Source of the DNA: Diadophis punctatus similis
Lineage: Eukaryota > Chordata > Lepidosauria > Squamata > Dipsadidae
Direction of reading: 5' to 3'
Length of the DNA: 64,000 bases
NCBI GenBank assembly: GCA_023053685.1
Contig: JALIGW010000005.1
Span: 33,928,980 to 33,992,979, forward strand
The position numbers and the translations under genes were made by a program. A model generated the notes under the pieces. That model did not search any database. It was not told the origin of the DNA and was given only the letters and a program-made list of their open reading frames with translations. Shown here one piece after another: positions 48,201 to 60,059 of this stretch (position 1 is its first letter; each line of letters opens with the position of its first letter).

Positions 48201-48779
48201 TTTCATCACTCCACAAATTATATCCGTAACTGCTAAAGAATCTGAAAACAGATTGATTTTATTTCAAGAAATAAGAAAGACCCTTCAGTTCAAATGGGGG
48301 GGGGGAGGGGAGAAAGACAATTTCCTTCTATTAGCATAAAGCCAAGTACCTAGTCCTAAACTGATACACAATTAACAGTTGTGCCCATTCAGGTCTATGC
48401 AAAGAATACTTTTTTAAAAAAGGGACAGAGCTTATATAGAAACATAAATTAGTAAAAATACTGTACGATTTTCTTACTAGGAAATTTTTGGATCATAATC
48501 TGTAATAAAGCATGGTTTTTACACGCTATTCAATTTTTGCTACACTAAACCAACATAACTATCATTTTTGAGGAAAAAATAACATTAACTAAATTGCAGG
48601 ACAAATATTGTTTATAAAAACCAAAAGAATAAAAGCAAAATAAAATTATAAAATCTTTATTCTTTCTAAATGTTCATTTTACATAGCAACCAGTCATGGT
48701 GAATAAATAGAAGTGTTAAAATGTTGATATGCATCACAACAAGGAGTGGACAAATGTCAAGAGAAAAAAGAGCCTATAG
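45221..48779. other. SHOC2: SHOC2 intron 1 sequence, no gene recognised
   Basis: Mostly unique AT-rich sequence. On the minus strand near 46860-46990 a short frame reads WIGENRLKFNSSKKELLLV, weakly like the NRLKLNPDKTE block of L2/CR1 reverse transcriptases, so an old LINE remnant may lie at about 46640-47300. No boundaries could be set and no other feature was seen. Confidence 0.35.
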
Positions 48780-49163
48780 CAGTGATGGCGAACCTTGTTT
48801 GGTTCGTGTGCCAAAAGGGGGGGGGAAATGCGGGGGATCACGTGTGTGCGTGCCCACACTCATAATTCCATGCACCCCCGCACATGCACGCATGACCCCC
48901 CTGCTCCCAGCATGCAATGGCACGCCCATTTTTCACTCTCCCCAGGCTCCAGAGCCTTTCTATGAGCCTAGGGAGGGCGAAAATGGCCTTCCCCACCCTC
49001 TCTGGAGACTGGAAACAGCCTGTTTCCCGACTCCCAGTGGGCCCAGAAGGCCCGAAAATCAGCCGGCTGGTGCACACATGCACACCGGACCCGAGCTCGC
49101 GTGCCCACCGATATGGCTCCACGTGCCACTTGTGGCACCCGTGCCATAGGTTCGCCATCACGG
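48780..49163. mobile_element. hAT MITE, 'CAGTGATGGCGAACC' family
   Basis: The ends CAGTGATGGCGAACCTTGTT and GGTTCGCCATCACGG are inverted. GCCTATAG is duplicated exactly (48772-48779 and 49164-49171). The interior is GC-rich with GCGTGTGC-type motifs and no gene. Confidence 0.9.
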
Positions 49164-49178
49164 GCCTATAGCATATAG

Positions 49179-49556
49179 CAGTGATGGCGAACCTTTTTGG
49201 CACCGAGTGCTGAGAAGGGAGCAACTTTGTGCATGCTCGTCTGGGCTGCGACCAGGAAGAGGAGCTGCCCAGAGGGCATGTGCGCACCGGAATATGAACT
49301 TCTGGTTTCCGGCACGCGCATGCGCGCCAGCCACCAAGTTTACTGCCGGGCATGCGCACACACCAATCAGCTGGCCGGTGCACATGCTCACACTGGAAAA
49401 TGGAAGACCAGCTCTATGCATGCGCATAGGCCAGCTGATTGTCGCGTGCGCATGCGCGCCAGAAACCCAGAAGAGGAACGGGCGATGCCGCACGTGCCAG
49501 GCGACATGGCTCCATGTGCCACTTTTGGCATACGTGCCATAGGTTCGCCATCACAG
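49179..49556. mobile_element. Second hAT MITE, 15 bases after the first
   Basis: The ends CAGTGATGGCGAACCTTTTT and GGTTCGCCATCACAG are inverted. Flanks GCATATAG (49171-49178) and ACATATAG (49557-49564) are an 8-bp duplication with one change. The interior differs from the neighbour (repeats of CATGCGC), so it is a separate insertion, not a tandem copy. Confidence 0.9.
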
Positions 49557-50483
49557 ACATATAGCAACTATTAAGCTTATTTGAAAATGTGTATCTTTAC
49601 AACACTGATATCCAACCTGTGATCTGCATGCTAGTATTGCTCCATATATGACACATACACATTGTATAGAGAAAGTTATGTTAGACACTGTGCAGAATTA
49701 AAGAACATATAAGACTTCGAAAACATTATTATTGTCGCATGAAGTCACAGGTATTTTTCCTGTATTGTTATAGAGGCAATTTTAATGTATAAATGTCCAA
49801 ATAATTTGTTACTATTGTCAAATTATATAAAGTAACAAAAACAGTTAAAATCCCTTTACAATAAAAACATATTCAATCAGTGACAGACATTTAAAAGACA
49901 CATAAACAGACATGCACTCTGCCAATTACTGTCATTTAAAATTTAGAATTTAATATAAGATTGCAACATACAAAAGTGCAATATTTGAATTCCTGACTGC
50001 ATAATTTTTCTATGTAAAGATGCAAAGACCATGAGAAGAATCACAACTTTATAAGAGATATTGTAAATAAAAAGAGGGATGCCTAGCCATTTGTTTATAA
50101 ATAAATAGTTCCTCACAAAAATACTGAACACAATAAAATTTGAATATAATTGAAGCAAGCATGTCTTTGCAGGCTTTTTATTATGTAATGAAATTTATTA
50201 CTACATGAAATGGTGAGAGTAAAAATGATTCAAATTCAGCTATAAATTCGGCTTATATTTGTTTCCCTGGAAAAAATGCATAATGAATTGTTTTGAATAA
50301 ACCTATCCAAAAAATGAAGATTCATGAGAGGGGGCATTGTTAGTACAGTAAACAAGGAGTTTCGGTAATGATATTTTTAAAAGTTGAATACTGAGTATTA
50401 TGATGCCAGATTTTAAAATGCCAATCAGCTTCAGTATGTTCCTTTTGAAATAGAATTTTTCTTATTTTACTTGCCATTTTCTA

Positions 50484-50875
50484 CAAGTAGTCTTCAACTT
50501 ACGACCACAATTGAGCCCAAGATTTATGTTGCTAAGTGAGAAATTTATTAAGTGAATTTTACCCCATTTTACAACTTTTCTTGCCACATTTGTTAAGTGA
50601 ATCACTGCAGTTGTTAAATTAGTAACATGGTTGTTAAGAGAATCTGGTTTCCCCATTGACTTTTCCAGTCAGAAGATTGCAAAAGGGAATCACATGACTC
50701 CGGGTCACTGTAACTGTCATAAGTACGAACCAGTTACGAAGCATCCGATTGTAAATCACATGATCATGGGGATGCTGCGATGGTCATAAGTGTGAAGTCA
50801 TAAGTCATTTTTTTCAGTGCCGTTGTTAACTTCAAACAATCACTAAGTGAATTGTTGTAAGTCGAGGACTACCTG
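50484..50875. mobile_element. TA-flanked MITE (Tc1/mariner-like), 392 bp
   Basis: The ends CAAGTAGTCTTCAACTTACG and GTAAGTCGAGGACTACCTG are inverted and beside TA. The body reads in the inverse direction to the copy at 41708 (TTGAGCCCAAGATTTATGTT, TAAGTGAATCACTGCAGTTG). Confidence 0.8.
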
Positions 50876-50998
50876 TATCTGGTGTTTATAAAATGATGTC
50901 TGGCATCTGTGGAAACCAAATAAGCAGACTTTAGAAGAGCCACAGGTCTTAAGAACTAAATGACTAAGAGTTTAAATTCTATATGTTACAGAACCAAA

Positions 50999-51170
50999 GA
51001 AAATGTTATTTATTTATTTGTATCCTCCTTTATTATTTTTACAAATACTCAAGGCAGCAAACATATTCAACACACTTTCCTCCTATTTTCCCCACAAGCA
51101 GCCTGTGAGATGAGTTGCGCTAAGACAGACCTGCACACCAATTTCAGGAGGGAGGGGTACAGGAATAGGG
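50999..51170. repeat. Old interspersed repeat remnant
   Basis: TTTATTTATTTGTATCCTCC, then CTCCTATTTTCCCCACAAGC, AGCCTGTGAGATGAGTTG and CTAAGACAGAC match the phrase order of a widespread ancient vertebrate repeat with a TTTATTTA head. Ends and class are not certain. Confidence 0.4.
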
Positions 51171-51470
51171 AACTAAAAAGTTTTTTTTAAAGAAAAGGTT
51201 AAATAACAATTTAACAATGATTCTTAATTTCAGGTGCATCATTCTGAAATAAACATAATGTATTCACCTGAAATTAAGACAAGCATGCATATGAAACCAT
51301 ATTTGTTTCCAAGTCTTACCAAAACCTATTTGTCTGCTTTTCTGTATCTCACTGAATTTAGATTCTTCACATATTTTAAAGGTAGGGTCATTGGGAAACA
51401 AAACCTTTAGTCTTTCTTTTAATGGTATGTCTGGTTGTTGAATGGTTTTTTATACTGTAATTTTTAATTT

Positions 51471-51603
51471 TTATATTTTGATTTTAATGTAACTGTTTAT
51501 TGGTTTTCCTTGTATTTTTCCTATGTTGTACACCGCCCTGAGTCCCTCGGGAGTTGGGCGGCATATAAGAAAACCAAATAAATAAATAAAATAAATAAAT
51601 AAT
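51471..51603 (+). mobile_element. Solo L2 3' tail
   Basis: CTATGTTGTACACCGCCCTG, AGTCCCTCGGGAGTTGGGCG, GCATATAAG, then (AAATA)n. It has the same 3' end as the L2 copies at 9501-10420 and 15193-15745, strongly 5'-truncated. Confidence 0.75.
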
Positions 51604-52761
51604 ATAAATTTAATATAATATAGGTTAAATGTGAATATCATTCTGCAATCAAAAGAACTCTGAAGGGATCTAGGAAATAATCTAACCTTCCTCAATCATT
51701 AATAATGGTTAAGCAATGAAAGGTGTAATAAATACAACGTTGCTGACAGGTGTCCATCCAGGTCTTAATTGCATGCTGCCTCCTGTCCTTTCACTTGTTC
51801 AAACAGCTCTTACCCTAAGGATATCTCTTCCAGCGTTTAGCTGAAAATTAGTTTCCTGCTATTTCTTTTAAGGTTCTTATATTGTTTTCTTATTTACTGT
51901 CACCGAGTCAAACTCCTTTATCCTTTATTATGCATATCTGCACATTTCTCCTTGTATGTGTTCCTCTGCACAAATTGCAGACATGTTGATTCCATCCAGC
52001 TTTGGGTCTCCTGATTATTATTTTTCTAAAATGGAATCAAAAGCATTTATAACAATGTTTAACAGTAGAGGCTTAAGGCAGAAATAGTATAGCACTGAGA
52101 CTTCTCAGCAGTTTGGTCCATTAATGAGCACTCAGTGAATACAGCTGCTCAATGGCACAGAATCAGTTTTCTTCAATCACACTTAGTTCTCTCTATTTTT
52201 ATTCTCTACAAGTCAACAGCATGTTGGAAATTAATTATGTAAAAGGGTCAGAATTCTGTCATCCATCTGTCTATCAGCAAGATATACTGATGAGAAAAAT
52301 ACAAAGGGCTCACAAACTTTCTCTCATCATTATCACCCTTTGAAATTTGAACAGAACGGGACCACTTGGGGGTGGGGGTGGCAGCCACTAAAAGCAAGAT
52401 CACATTCAAAAATGGACCAGATTCAGTTATCACCATTTTTTAACATCAAATATTTTTAAATTATTCACTGCTCAAAGTCATTTGAATATGTTAGCCTATA
52501 AATGTGATTTATAAATAAATAAACCCTAGACAGAAAATAAGTACTAATTCTTCAAAAGCCTATAGGAGAGGTATTTGAGCAGAACCTCAGAATATTATTG
52601 TGCATACTTCCCCTACCAGTATAAACTGCAAAAATCTATACATGTTATATAGTTGTGATTTATCAAAATTTCCAGAAAAAAACCTGACAACAAACACCAT
52701 TTAAACACAGATATATGTCATTTGACAGGAAAGAATTCTATTTGTTATCTGAGAATATGTA

Positions 52762-54311
52762 CCGTATTGTTCGGAGTATAAGACGCACCTTTTCCTCCCA
52801 AAAAAGAGGGTGAAAATTTGGGTGCGTCTTATCCTCCAAATGTAGGCCCCCACCCTTCAGAGGTTTTCGGCCTCCGCACATCGCATTTTCGGGTAGTTCC
52901 AGGCGGCGGGGATCCTCACTTCCACTCGGAGGTTTAAAACAAACCCTATCACCCTATGGGCATTTAACTGGAGCGGGTGGGGTGGGGTGGGGTATGATTT
53001 TCATGGGAGCAGAAGAGGGACTTGGCACTGAAGTCTCCGCTCCCGAGACGCCCCCGTCTTCCTACCTGTAGCCATAGGCGTTGAAAGCCTGGCTTTCTCA
53101 CAGCAAGGCCCGAGAGAGACGCAGCACTTCAGTCCTTCTGGATGCTGCCATCTCATAAACACGTTGCCAGGCTTCCCAGCAAGCCCCCTGCACCTTTGCT
53201 GCCTCAGTTGGAGCCTGATTCCCGAAGCGGGAGGTCAGGACTCGTTTGGCGAAGGGGGGGCTGCGTGAGAGGCGTACGGCAAGGCGGCTCACCGCTCTGC
53301 CTGCCCCTTCTCCAGACGACCCAGGCGGAGGGCGGTCGGGTTCTGCTCCTGGTCCAGGAGACGGATCTGGCCAGGAGGAAAGAGAAAGTGAGTCTGCGGA
53401 GCAGGAGGAGGAGGGCGCGTGCCTCTGCGATGTGCATTGGGGGACTGAGATAGGAAAGCATTTTTGGGTGGCAGCACCGGCTGGAACTGCCCGCCGCCTG
53501 AAACGCAATGCACTTTTTTGGCTTCCACACGCCTAGTTGAAGATCCACCACCCTCTTCCCTACATATTCATATTCCTTACATATTCATACAACAGAGCAG
53601 CTTTATCATGGCAGCCATTCAACTGCCTCCGCTTCCGATCGTGCTCCACCTGGATGGGAAAGCCGCCACCGCCGGATTCCAGCAGGTTGAGCGGAGCCCC
53701 CTGCGCCATGGAGGAACCCCCCACCCCATGCCTTCCCCCCTCCCCAGCTGCCGGCTGCTTCACCTTTGTCTGCGCGTGGTGGGGAAGGGCTTGGAGGGGA
53801 TCCCAGGCGGGGGAGGAAAGAGAGCGTGGAAGGGGGGTCCATCCCCCCCAATCCTGATCAAGCAGTCCTTGCAGGCCAGCTCCCAGTGGAGCGATCCATG
53901 CGGTTCTCCGGCCAGGAAACTTCATAATGGAAAGAGTACAGGGGGGGAACGCTTTGGCCATGAAGCCCACACTCGGCAACAGGAGCCGAAGCAGCCTTCC
54001 AAAAGCAAGGTTTTTGGAATTGGAAAGGAAAGTGTTTTCGGGCGGCAGTGCCATGATTCCCTCCCCGATTCCAAAAACGGATCTGAAACGAAGGCGTTCC
54101 AGGCAGCGGAGATCGCGGCAACAGCATTTTTGGGTGGCACTGCCTTGCATTACACCTCCTGCACAGAGCCCAAAAACGCGATGCTCTTTTTCCTCCCAGA
54201 TTCAAAAAAGGGGGTGTGCAGAGGCAAAAAAAAGAGCATTGCGTTTTCAGACTGCGCAGGTGGTGTAATGCAAGGCGCTGCAGTCAGAAATAACAACATC
54301 ACATTGTACGG
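52762..54311. mobile_element. GC-rich element of the GTATAAGACGCACC family, about 1.5 kb
   Basis: The left end CCGTATTGTTCGGAGTATAA follows TA, and the sub-terminal TTTGGGTGCGTCTTATCCTC is as in the other family members. The right end is poor: only TACGGTA near 54307-54313 fits, so that boundary is uncertain. The interior has duplicated 'CATTTTTGGGTGGCA' and 'GCAATGC' modules (53460 and 54125), and the minus-strand exon-like segment at 53290-53370. The interior is CpG-rich. Confidence 0.55.
53098..53372 (-). pseudogene. Possible captured exon pair of unknown gene
   Basis: On the minus strand a pyrimidine tract and CTGGCCAG precede a frame reading RLLDQEQNPTALRLGRLEKG, which ends at AGAGCG|GTGAGC. 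A second frame after CTCACGCAG reads KRVLTSRFGNQAPTEAAKVQ and AWQRVYEMAASRRTEVLRLS and stops at 53098. Both look like helical protein sequence with Leu/Arg/Glu bias and are bounded by splice-like sites. I do not recognise the parent gene. It may instead be chance coding in GC-rich repeat DNA. Confidence 0.3.
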
Positions 54312-54708
54312 TATTTCTTTCCAATGAAAGAAGGAGTCAAATCCAGGTCTAATTTGCCTAGAAAGTGTCAAGCCAAATCATTCCATCCAAGTTGCATGGT
54401 CACAATCTAAGCCATTAACATAAATAAATACAAAATACTGATCAATGCCCAATAGCTTTATAATCTGGCCAAGTCCAATAATCTTAGATCCTCAAACAGC
54501 TTTTTTAAAGTGGATCTAAGTAACAGCACAAAAAACATTTTCCACTTTCTCATAGGGTAAATAATGAAACTGATTGAGACAAATAGTAGGAAATGGTTTT
54601 GTTGAAAGCAACATCAAACTTTGTACAAATCTGAGTGACTTCATCTGCAAAGAAACATGTAAACTACTCTCAGTGGAGCTCAAATGATTTCAGATCATTG
54701 TCCTAAAC

Positions 54709-55142
54709 CAGTGATGGCGAACCTATGGCACGCGTGCCACAGGTGGCACGCGGAGCCATATCTGCCGGCACGCGAGCCGTTGCCTAGCTCAGTTCCATCG
54801 CGCATGTGCGCGCCGGCCAACCGATTTTTGGCTCACACGGAGGCTCTGGGAGGGCGTTTTTGGCTCTGGAGGCCCTCCGGGTGGACAAGGGAGAACATTT
54901 TTGCCCTCCCCAGGCTCCAGGGAAACCTCTGGAGCCTGGGGAGGGTGAAAAATGGGCCTACCGGGCCCACCAGAAGTTGGGAAACCGGCCATTTCCGGCC
55001 TCCAGAGGGCCTCCGGTGGGGGCAAGGAGGACATTTTTGCCCTCCCCAGGCAGTGAATTATGGGTGTGGGCACTCACGCATGTGTGATAGCACACACGCA
55101 TGCACTTTCGGCACCCGAGGAAAAAAAGGTTCGCCATCACTG
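54709..55142. mobile_element. hAT MITE, 'CAGTGATGGCGAACC' family, 434 bp
   Basis: The ends CAGTGATGGCGAACCTATGG and GGTTCGCCATCACTG are inverted. Flanks TCCTAAAC (54701-54708) and TGCTAAAC (55143-55150) form an 8-bp duplication with one change. The interior has repeated GCCCTCCCCAGGCTCCAG modules in both directions. Confidence 0.88.
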
Positions 55143-56850
55143 TGCTAAACTATTAGAAGTTGGGCCACTTTCCTAAATTTCCTGGATGACAAGAAATATA
55201 TTGGTTTTTCTCCTGATTTCAAGAGTAAAGGTGTTATGATGATGTCTCAATTTTTCTGCAAGAAATTTTCTCTAGACTTGCTCCACATTCACTCAAGTTG
55301 CTTGCCATATTTCAGTATCTGCAACTGCTATGAGTAACTCGAAGTGCTACATGTTCTAACATGGACTAGGAACATTGAGCAACACAATAATAAGCACCTG
55401 GATGATGTTGCAATTTCTTATCAAGACCTAGGTGGTCAGACAGTTTGAAGAAAATATTCCCCATAGAACAGTTTACAATTCAACAGGATCTACCAGTTTC
55501 CTTATTTGGCCCTCACCCTATAGAGGAGTCCAGAACTCAAGAGATAGTGGTTGATCCAATGGGGTCCCTATACATAATAGGAAAGAACTCAGATCAAGAT
55601 TATGATGTGCCTCATGGGTGGGTACCAAAATAGTCCAAGAAAAGCCTTTGGAAGCTATGAGATCCTGAACTGCATCTATCAAAATAGCCAAACATGAATG
55701 TGCCAACACCAATTTGAAGAACACCTGTTGCAGAGAGATAGCTTCCTTATTAACTATTGCAACATCCCCTCTCACTGATGTACCTAATAACTAGTTGATG
55801 ATGTGGATCCAACTGCTCCCATCATGCCCTGCCAGGTCTCCATATGAGGTCAACATCTTAATTTACTAAAAAGTAAAAAAAAGAAAAAAGGATTCTTTTA
55901 TTAGAGAATCATTTGGCTTTTAACAGATCCTTGTTCAGACACCGAAAACTAACTCCTGTAATATAGAAAAGGGCTACAGAACTCATGCTTATTGACTACA
56001 TTATTAAAACTCATAAAGTCAAATGAATCCTAATTCCCTCACTCTACTATATCCACACTAATTGAAAAGAGGCACCAAGTTTACTGGAGAAAGATATTAA
56101 ACTTCCAGATCTTCTTACTACTACTCAGAAACTAAAACAAAATTAAACAAGTCAGTGATTTCAATCACTAACTTAACAGCAAAAACTCATTTGCAATTAA
56201 ACAGATTTGTATCTTTGTACTCGCTCATAAGTAGGTGTATTTGATCATTACCATACTTTCATTCTTTGTACTTAGACATTTATCTATAATTTGTATATTT
56301 TCATAGAAAAACACCCAAGCATACTTCAAAAGCTATATTTTCTCTATGTCAACATAATTTCCATTAAGTACAAAAAGAGATTAAGATTTGTATCTTGTCT
56401 GAAATGCATTTCGGCCCTTGGAATTTCATGACTTGCATAAATGTATATTATATCACAGGTTTTTCAACTAAAGCACACCACAACGTGCTACTCCACAGCA
56501 TTACCAAATTACTAAATAACTCTCTCAAGCCAAGTTCATTTTATGTATTTCTTCCATATAATGTAAGTTCCTACGGCAATTCTTGCTGTCTCTAAATAAC
56601 ATAGGAACACAGACAGAACAATGGCACTGAATTAGAAGCTAGACTCCACCTTCCTGTTCCACAAGGAGGGAAAGCCATCAAGAATGAGAGTAATGCCCTT
56701 CTCCAATACAATTTGTTTGTAATGAATCTGAACAGTAAAAAGTGTGATTCAGACTTATGTTATAAAAATAATACGATTTCAAAAAAACATTACTTTAAAA
56801 TTATGAGTATAATCAAAGTTTCTTTTTTTTTTTGAGAAGTTTCATAGGGA
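55143..56850. other. SHOC2: SHOC2 intron 1 sequence, nothing recognised
   Basis: AT-rich, without repeat ends, SINE boxes or convincing coding. A frame at 55445-55633 (62 codons) has no recognisable domain. Confidence 0.5.
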
Positions 56851-57095
56851 GGAGCCTTGGTGGCGCAGCAGTTAAAATGAAGTATTGCAGGCTAAGTCTG
56901 CCCACTGCCAGTTCGATCTTGACAGGCTCAAAGTTGATTCAGTCTTCCCATCCTTTCAAGATCAGTAAAATGAGGATCCAGATTGTTGGACCCAATATGC
57001 TGACATTTGTAAACCGCTTAGAGTGCGCTGTAAAACAATCTAAGTGGTATAGAAGTCTAAGTGCTACTGCTACTGCTATTGCTTTCATATTCTGA
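56851..57095 (+). mobile_element. Sauria SINE, near full length
   Basis: The head GGAGCCTTGGTGGCGCAGCA (A box) and GTTCGATCTTG (B box) is followed by the body TGAGGATCCAGATTGTTGGA, AACCGCTTAGAGTGCGCTGT and the tail AGTCTAAGTGCTACTGCTAC, TGCTATTGCT. This order is characteristic of the squamate Sauria SINE, whose 3' part is mobilised by an RTE/BovB-type LINE (known of the family). Confidence 0.88.
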
Positions 57096-57255
57096 GAGTT
57101 GCTTTGAATTGCGAGATGAGCGGCACATAAATCTGATAATAAAAACCTGATGATGTTCTTTTTTTCTTTTAGTATTTAACATTTATATCAAACCTAAAAG
57201 ACATTACAGGTAGTCTTTGACTTATGGCCAGTCATTTAATGACCATTTGTAATCG

Positions 57256-57410
57256 TCATTCATTCATTCATTCATTCATTCATTCATTCATTCATTCATT
57301 CATTCATTCATTTATTTATTTTTGTATGCCGCCCAACTCCCAAAGGACTCTGGGCGGCTTAACAACAGCAGATAAACATTAAAAACATCTTAGAGAAAAC
57401 ATTATAACAT
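57256..57410 (-). mobile_element. Solo L2 3' tail with (CATT)n microsatellite
   Basis: Minus strand: AAGCCGCCCAGAGTCCTTTG, GGAGTTGGGCGGCATAC, then (AAAT)n and (AATG)n at 57259-57311. It has the L2-family 3' end; the tetranucleotide has expanded from the tail. Confidence 0.75.
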
Positions 57411-57426
57411 TTTAAACATTATAGGC

Positions 57427-57822
57427 CAGTGATGGCGAACCTATGGCACGGGTGCCACAGGTGGCACGCGGAGCTATTATCTGAGGGCACGCAAGGCTTT
57501 GCCCTATGTCAACTCCAGCGCGCATGTGCGTGCTGGCCAGCTGATTTTCGGCCTTCTGGAGGGCAAGGGGGGAGGCCGTTTTCACCCGTTGGGCTGTTTT
57601 TCGTCTTCCCCAGGCTCCAGGAAAGCCTCCGGAACCTGTGGATGGCAAAAAACAGCCCAACAGGCCAACCGGAAGTTCTGAAATGCAGGGGCAGTGCGGG
57701 AGGTTGTGTGCGCATGCACGAGGGGGGGGGCATTGCATTATGGGTGTGGGTACGCGCTATCGCGCCATTGCGAGTGTGCGCGCCCTTTTGGCACCCGAGC
57801 AAAAAACGGTTCACCATCACTG
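57427..57822. mobile_element. hAT MITE, 'CAGTGATGGCGAACC' family, perfect TSD
   Basis: The ends CAGTGATGGCGAACCTATGG and GGTTCACCATCACTG are inverted. TTATAGGC is duplicated exactly (57419-57426 and 57823-57830). It is nested in the composite MITE at 57207-58308. Confidence 0.92.
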
Positions 57823-58308
57823 TTATAGGCTATGGCCTCGGAATGGGTGCTTTACTAGCCACCATAAAATGTCACGCTGAGGGTGCCCGTCACATGACTG
57901 CATTTTGGGCACTTAGCAATCTGTCCGCATTTACGACCAAGTGCCAAGTGCCCTATGATCATGTGATCACCATTTGCAATTTTCTCTGTCAGCTTCCTCA
58001 GAAAGTCAATAGGGAAAGCCAGAAGGGAAAGTTGCAAATAAAGGGGATACTGAATTTGAGGTCCATTCCTCCAGCACATCCATGCAGGGAGGGCAAATCC
58101 TTCTACGTCCTGAAGGAGACCTTAAATCTGGCAAAAATGCTAACTAACAGCAGGGTTCTTGTGATCATTCTCCCCAGTAGGGGAGAATTAGCCTGCTGAA
58201 TGACTGCAACTGGAACAGCCAGGATTGCAATTTAACTACTGCTTCACTCAACAACCAAAACTGTGGTTGCTTCAGTCCAACTGTGGTTGTAAGTGGAGGA
58301 ACTACCTA

Positions 58309-59562
58309 TATCTGTATGCAAGTTCTTAATAATCCTTAAAATTCCATAACTTCAACCAATATCATAAGCATATTTATCTATAAGTATACACTGATATTTG
58401 GCAATAATCTTCCTCATTTTGCATTTCATATGTTTCTTTCACACCACTTTCATTTCAATTCCGTTTCTTGTCAAAAATTCTAAAGAACTAGTATTTTTCA
58501 AACAAAATCTTTTGCACTTATGGCCTTTTTTTGAAGCTAAGTTATCCATTCAGAATTCAAGAAACTAACAACCTTATACATAGGCATTTTAAGTAAGTGA
58601 GCAAAGATGCTTATCACCATGGAGACCTTTGCACACTTCCCTATGTTCCCATCAGACCTCCGTGACATACACTGAACTAAAAGCAGAATTTTTATATATT
58701 TTAAATTATATTATAACTAACCAGTTTCAAAAAGGGAAACACCACAGAATCATCATGGCAAAATAAATATGTGTTTGTAACTCCATGTCCAGTTATTTCT
58801 GAAAAAATGAAAACAGGAGTTGTTCTGAATGATAAATTCCTTCATTAGATTCCTCCATATGTCTTCATTAACTCATCACATCATGGTTTACTAAATGACT
58901 GGATTTGCAAAACACTGACTAAAATTGTCATTAGTTTGGTTTATATAACACATAGATGCACAAATTAGCCAAGCATGTTAAGTCACTGATTAAACAAAGA
59001 ATAGAAGGGACTAATATATTAATGCTTAAAATAGTATGTGGTGCTTTCTCTTCATTGGCAACCACATCTAGGAACTTTAGTTAGCCTTCAATTTTCTCAA
59101 CCATAATTATTTTGCAGTACCTTTGATTAAACATAGTGAATGTCCTTGTCAAACAGTCAAAGAAAAGTTCTTCATCATACAGAAACCAAAAGAGATTGAT
59201 CAGGCTGGATGTCATAGCTGGTCAGTATGTGTTAACCGGTGAGGAGGGAGGAGGGAAAGATTACAAACAGAACAACACACACATTTTTGTGAAAAAGTGT
59301 TCAGCTCTTTTGTATTCTTAGAAATGAACATTATCAGAATATTATGGAGTTTTACAGAGGTAGGGAGGGAAAAGGAAAAAGGGGGGGGGGCAGGCAGGCA
59401 GGCATAGTTTTTGTTTTTATTGCTTTTTCCCCAAGTGCTTGTCACCCACACCTGACTTTAGATAGAGAAGATAGACAGAGATAATGGCATGAAAAGAAAA
59501 TAAACATTCCTGTCAATTTGCGTACATTTTGGCCAGTATGCCACAAGCTCAACAAAAGTCTA
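58309..59562. other. SHOC2: SHOC2 intron 1 sequence, nothing recognised
   Basis: AT-rich single-copy-looking DNA. A G-run with (CAGG)n lies at 59383-59403. No gene or element ends were seen. Confidence 0.5.
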
Positions 59563-59908
59563 CTGTATTTTTTGGAGTATAAGACGCACTCCCCCCCAAA
59601 AAAGCTGAAAATTTGGGTGCGTCTTATACTCCAAATGTAGCCTCACCCACCCACCGGCCCCCACCCTTCGGCCTCTGTTCGTCCTCTTTCTGGCTGCAGA
59701 GATTGCCACAGACAATGGCTTGCATTTTTGGGCTCCGTGCCTCCCGTTTTCAGCCTCCAAATGCTCCATTTGAGAGCGAACTAATGTGCTGAAGCTGGCC
59801 AGGCTAAGGATGCTGGTAGGCAGAAGCAGAATTTTTCCCCTTGTTTTCCTCCCCCAAAATTAAGGTGCGTCTTATACTCTGGTGCGTCTTATATTCCGAA
59901 AAATACGG
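59563..59908. mobile_element. Short GTATAAGACGCACC-family MITE, 346 bp
   Basis: The ends CTGTATTTTTTGGAGTATAA and TTATATTCCGAAAAATACGG are inverted beside TA. The sub-terminal repeats GGGTGCGTCTTATACTCC and GGTGCGTCTTATACTC are present. The interior shares 'CCCACCCTTCGGCCTCTG' with the longer copies, so it is an internally deleted form. Confidence 0.85.
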
Positions 59909-60059
59909 TAGTTTTATCCCAAGCATGTTCTCTGTGTTCCATGCAAATTAGAATCTTTAAACAAAAGATTACCTTGCAATCCAATCTTTTGCACCCCACA
60001 TGCCATCAGTTTGAAGGCACGCAAGGAAACTATAAGTTGGAAACACTGAAGTTCATATT

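Larger units (their letters stand above)
57207..58308. mobile_element. TA-flanked MITE with two nested insertions
   Basis: The left end CAGGTAGTCTTTGACTTATG follows TA and the right end GTAAGTGGAGGAACTACCTA precedes TA. Host sequence is interrupted by an L2 tail with (CATT)n (57256-57410) and by a hAT MITE (57427-57822). Family phrases resume after them (GCACTTAGCAATCTGTCCGC, ATCATGTGATCACCATTTGC). Confidence 0.75.

Noticed and set aside
48721..49574. Cys/His-rich frames that look like zinc-binding repeats
   Set aside because: They come from GCATGCGCAC-type repeats within two hAT MITEs.
53098..53551. This CpG-rich block as the missing SHOC2 non-coding exon 1
   Set aside because: It lies inside a repeat family with GTATAAGACGCACC ends, and no donor joining to the 40997 acceptor can be told from the many GT sites.
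53464..54327. 287-codon open frame in GC-rich DNA
   Set aside because: It spans duplicated repeat modules of a TIR element, no domain is recognisable and the codon content is mixed low-complexity.
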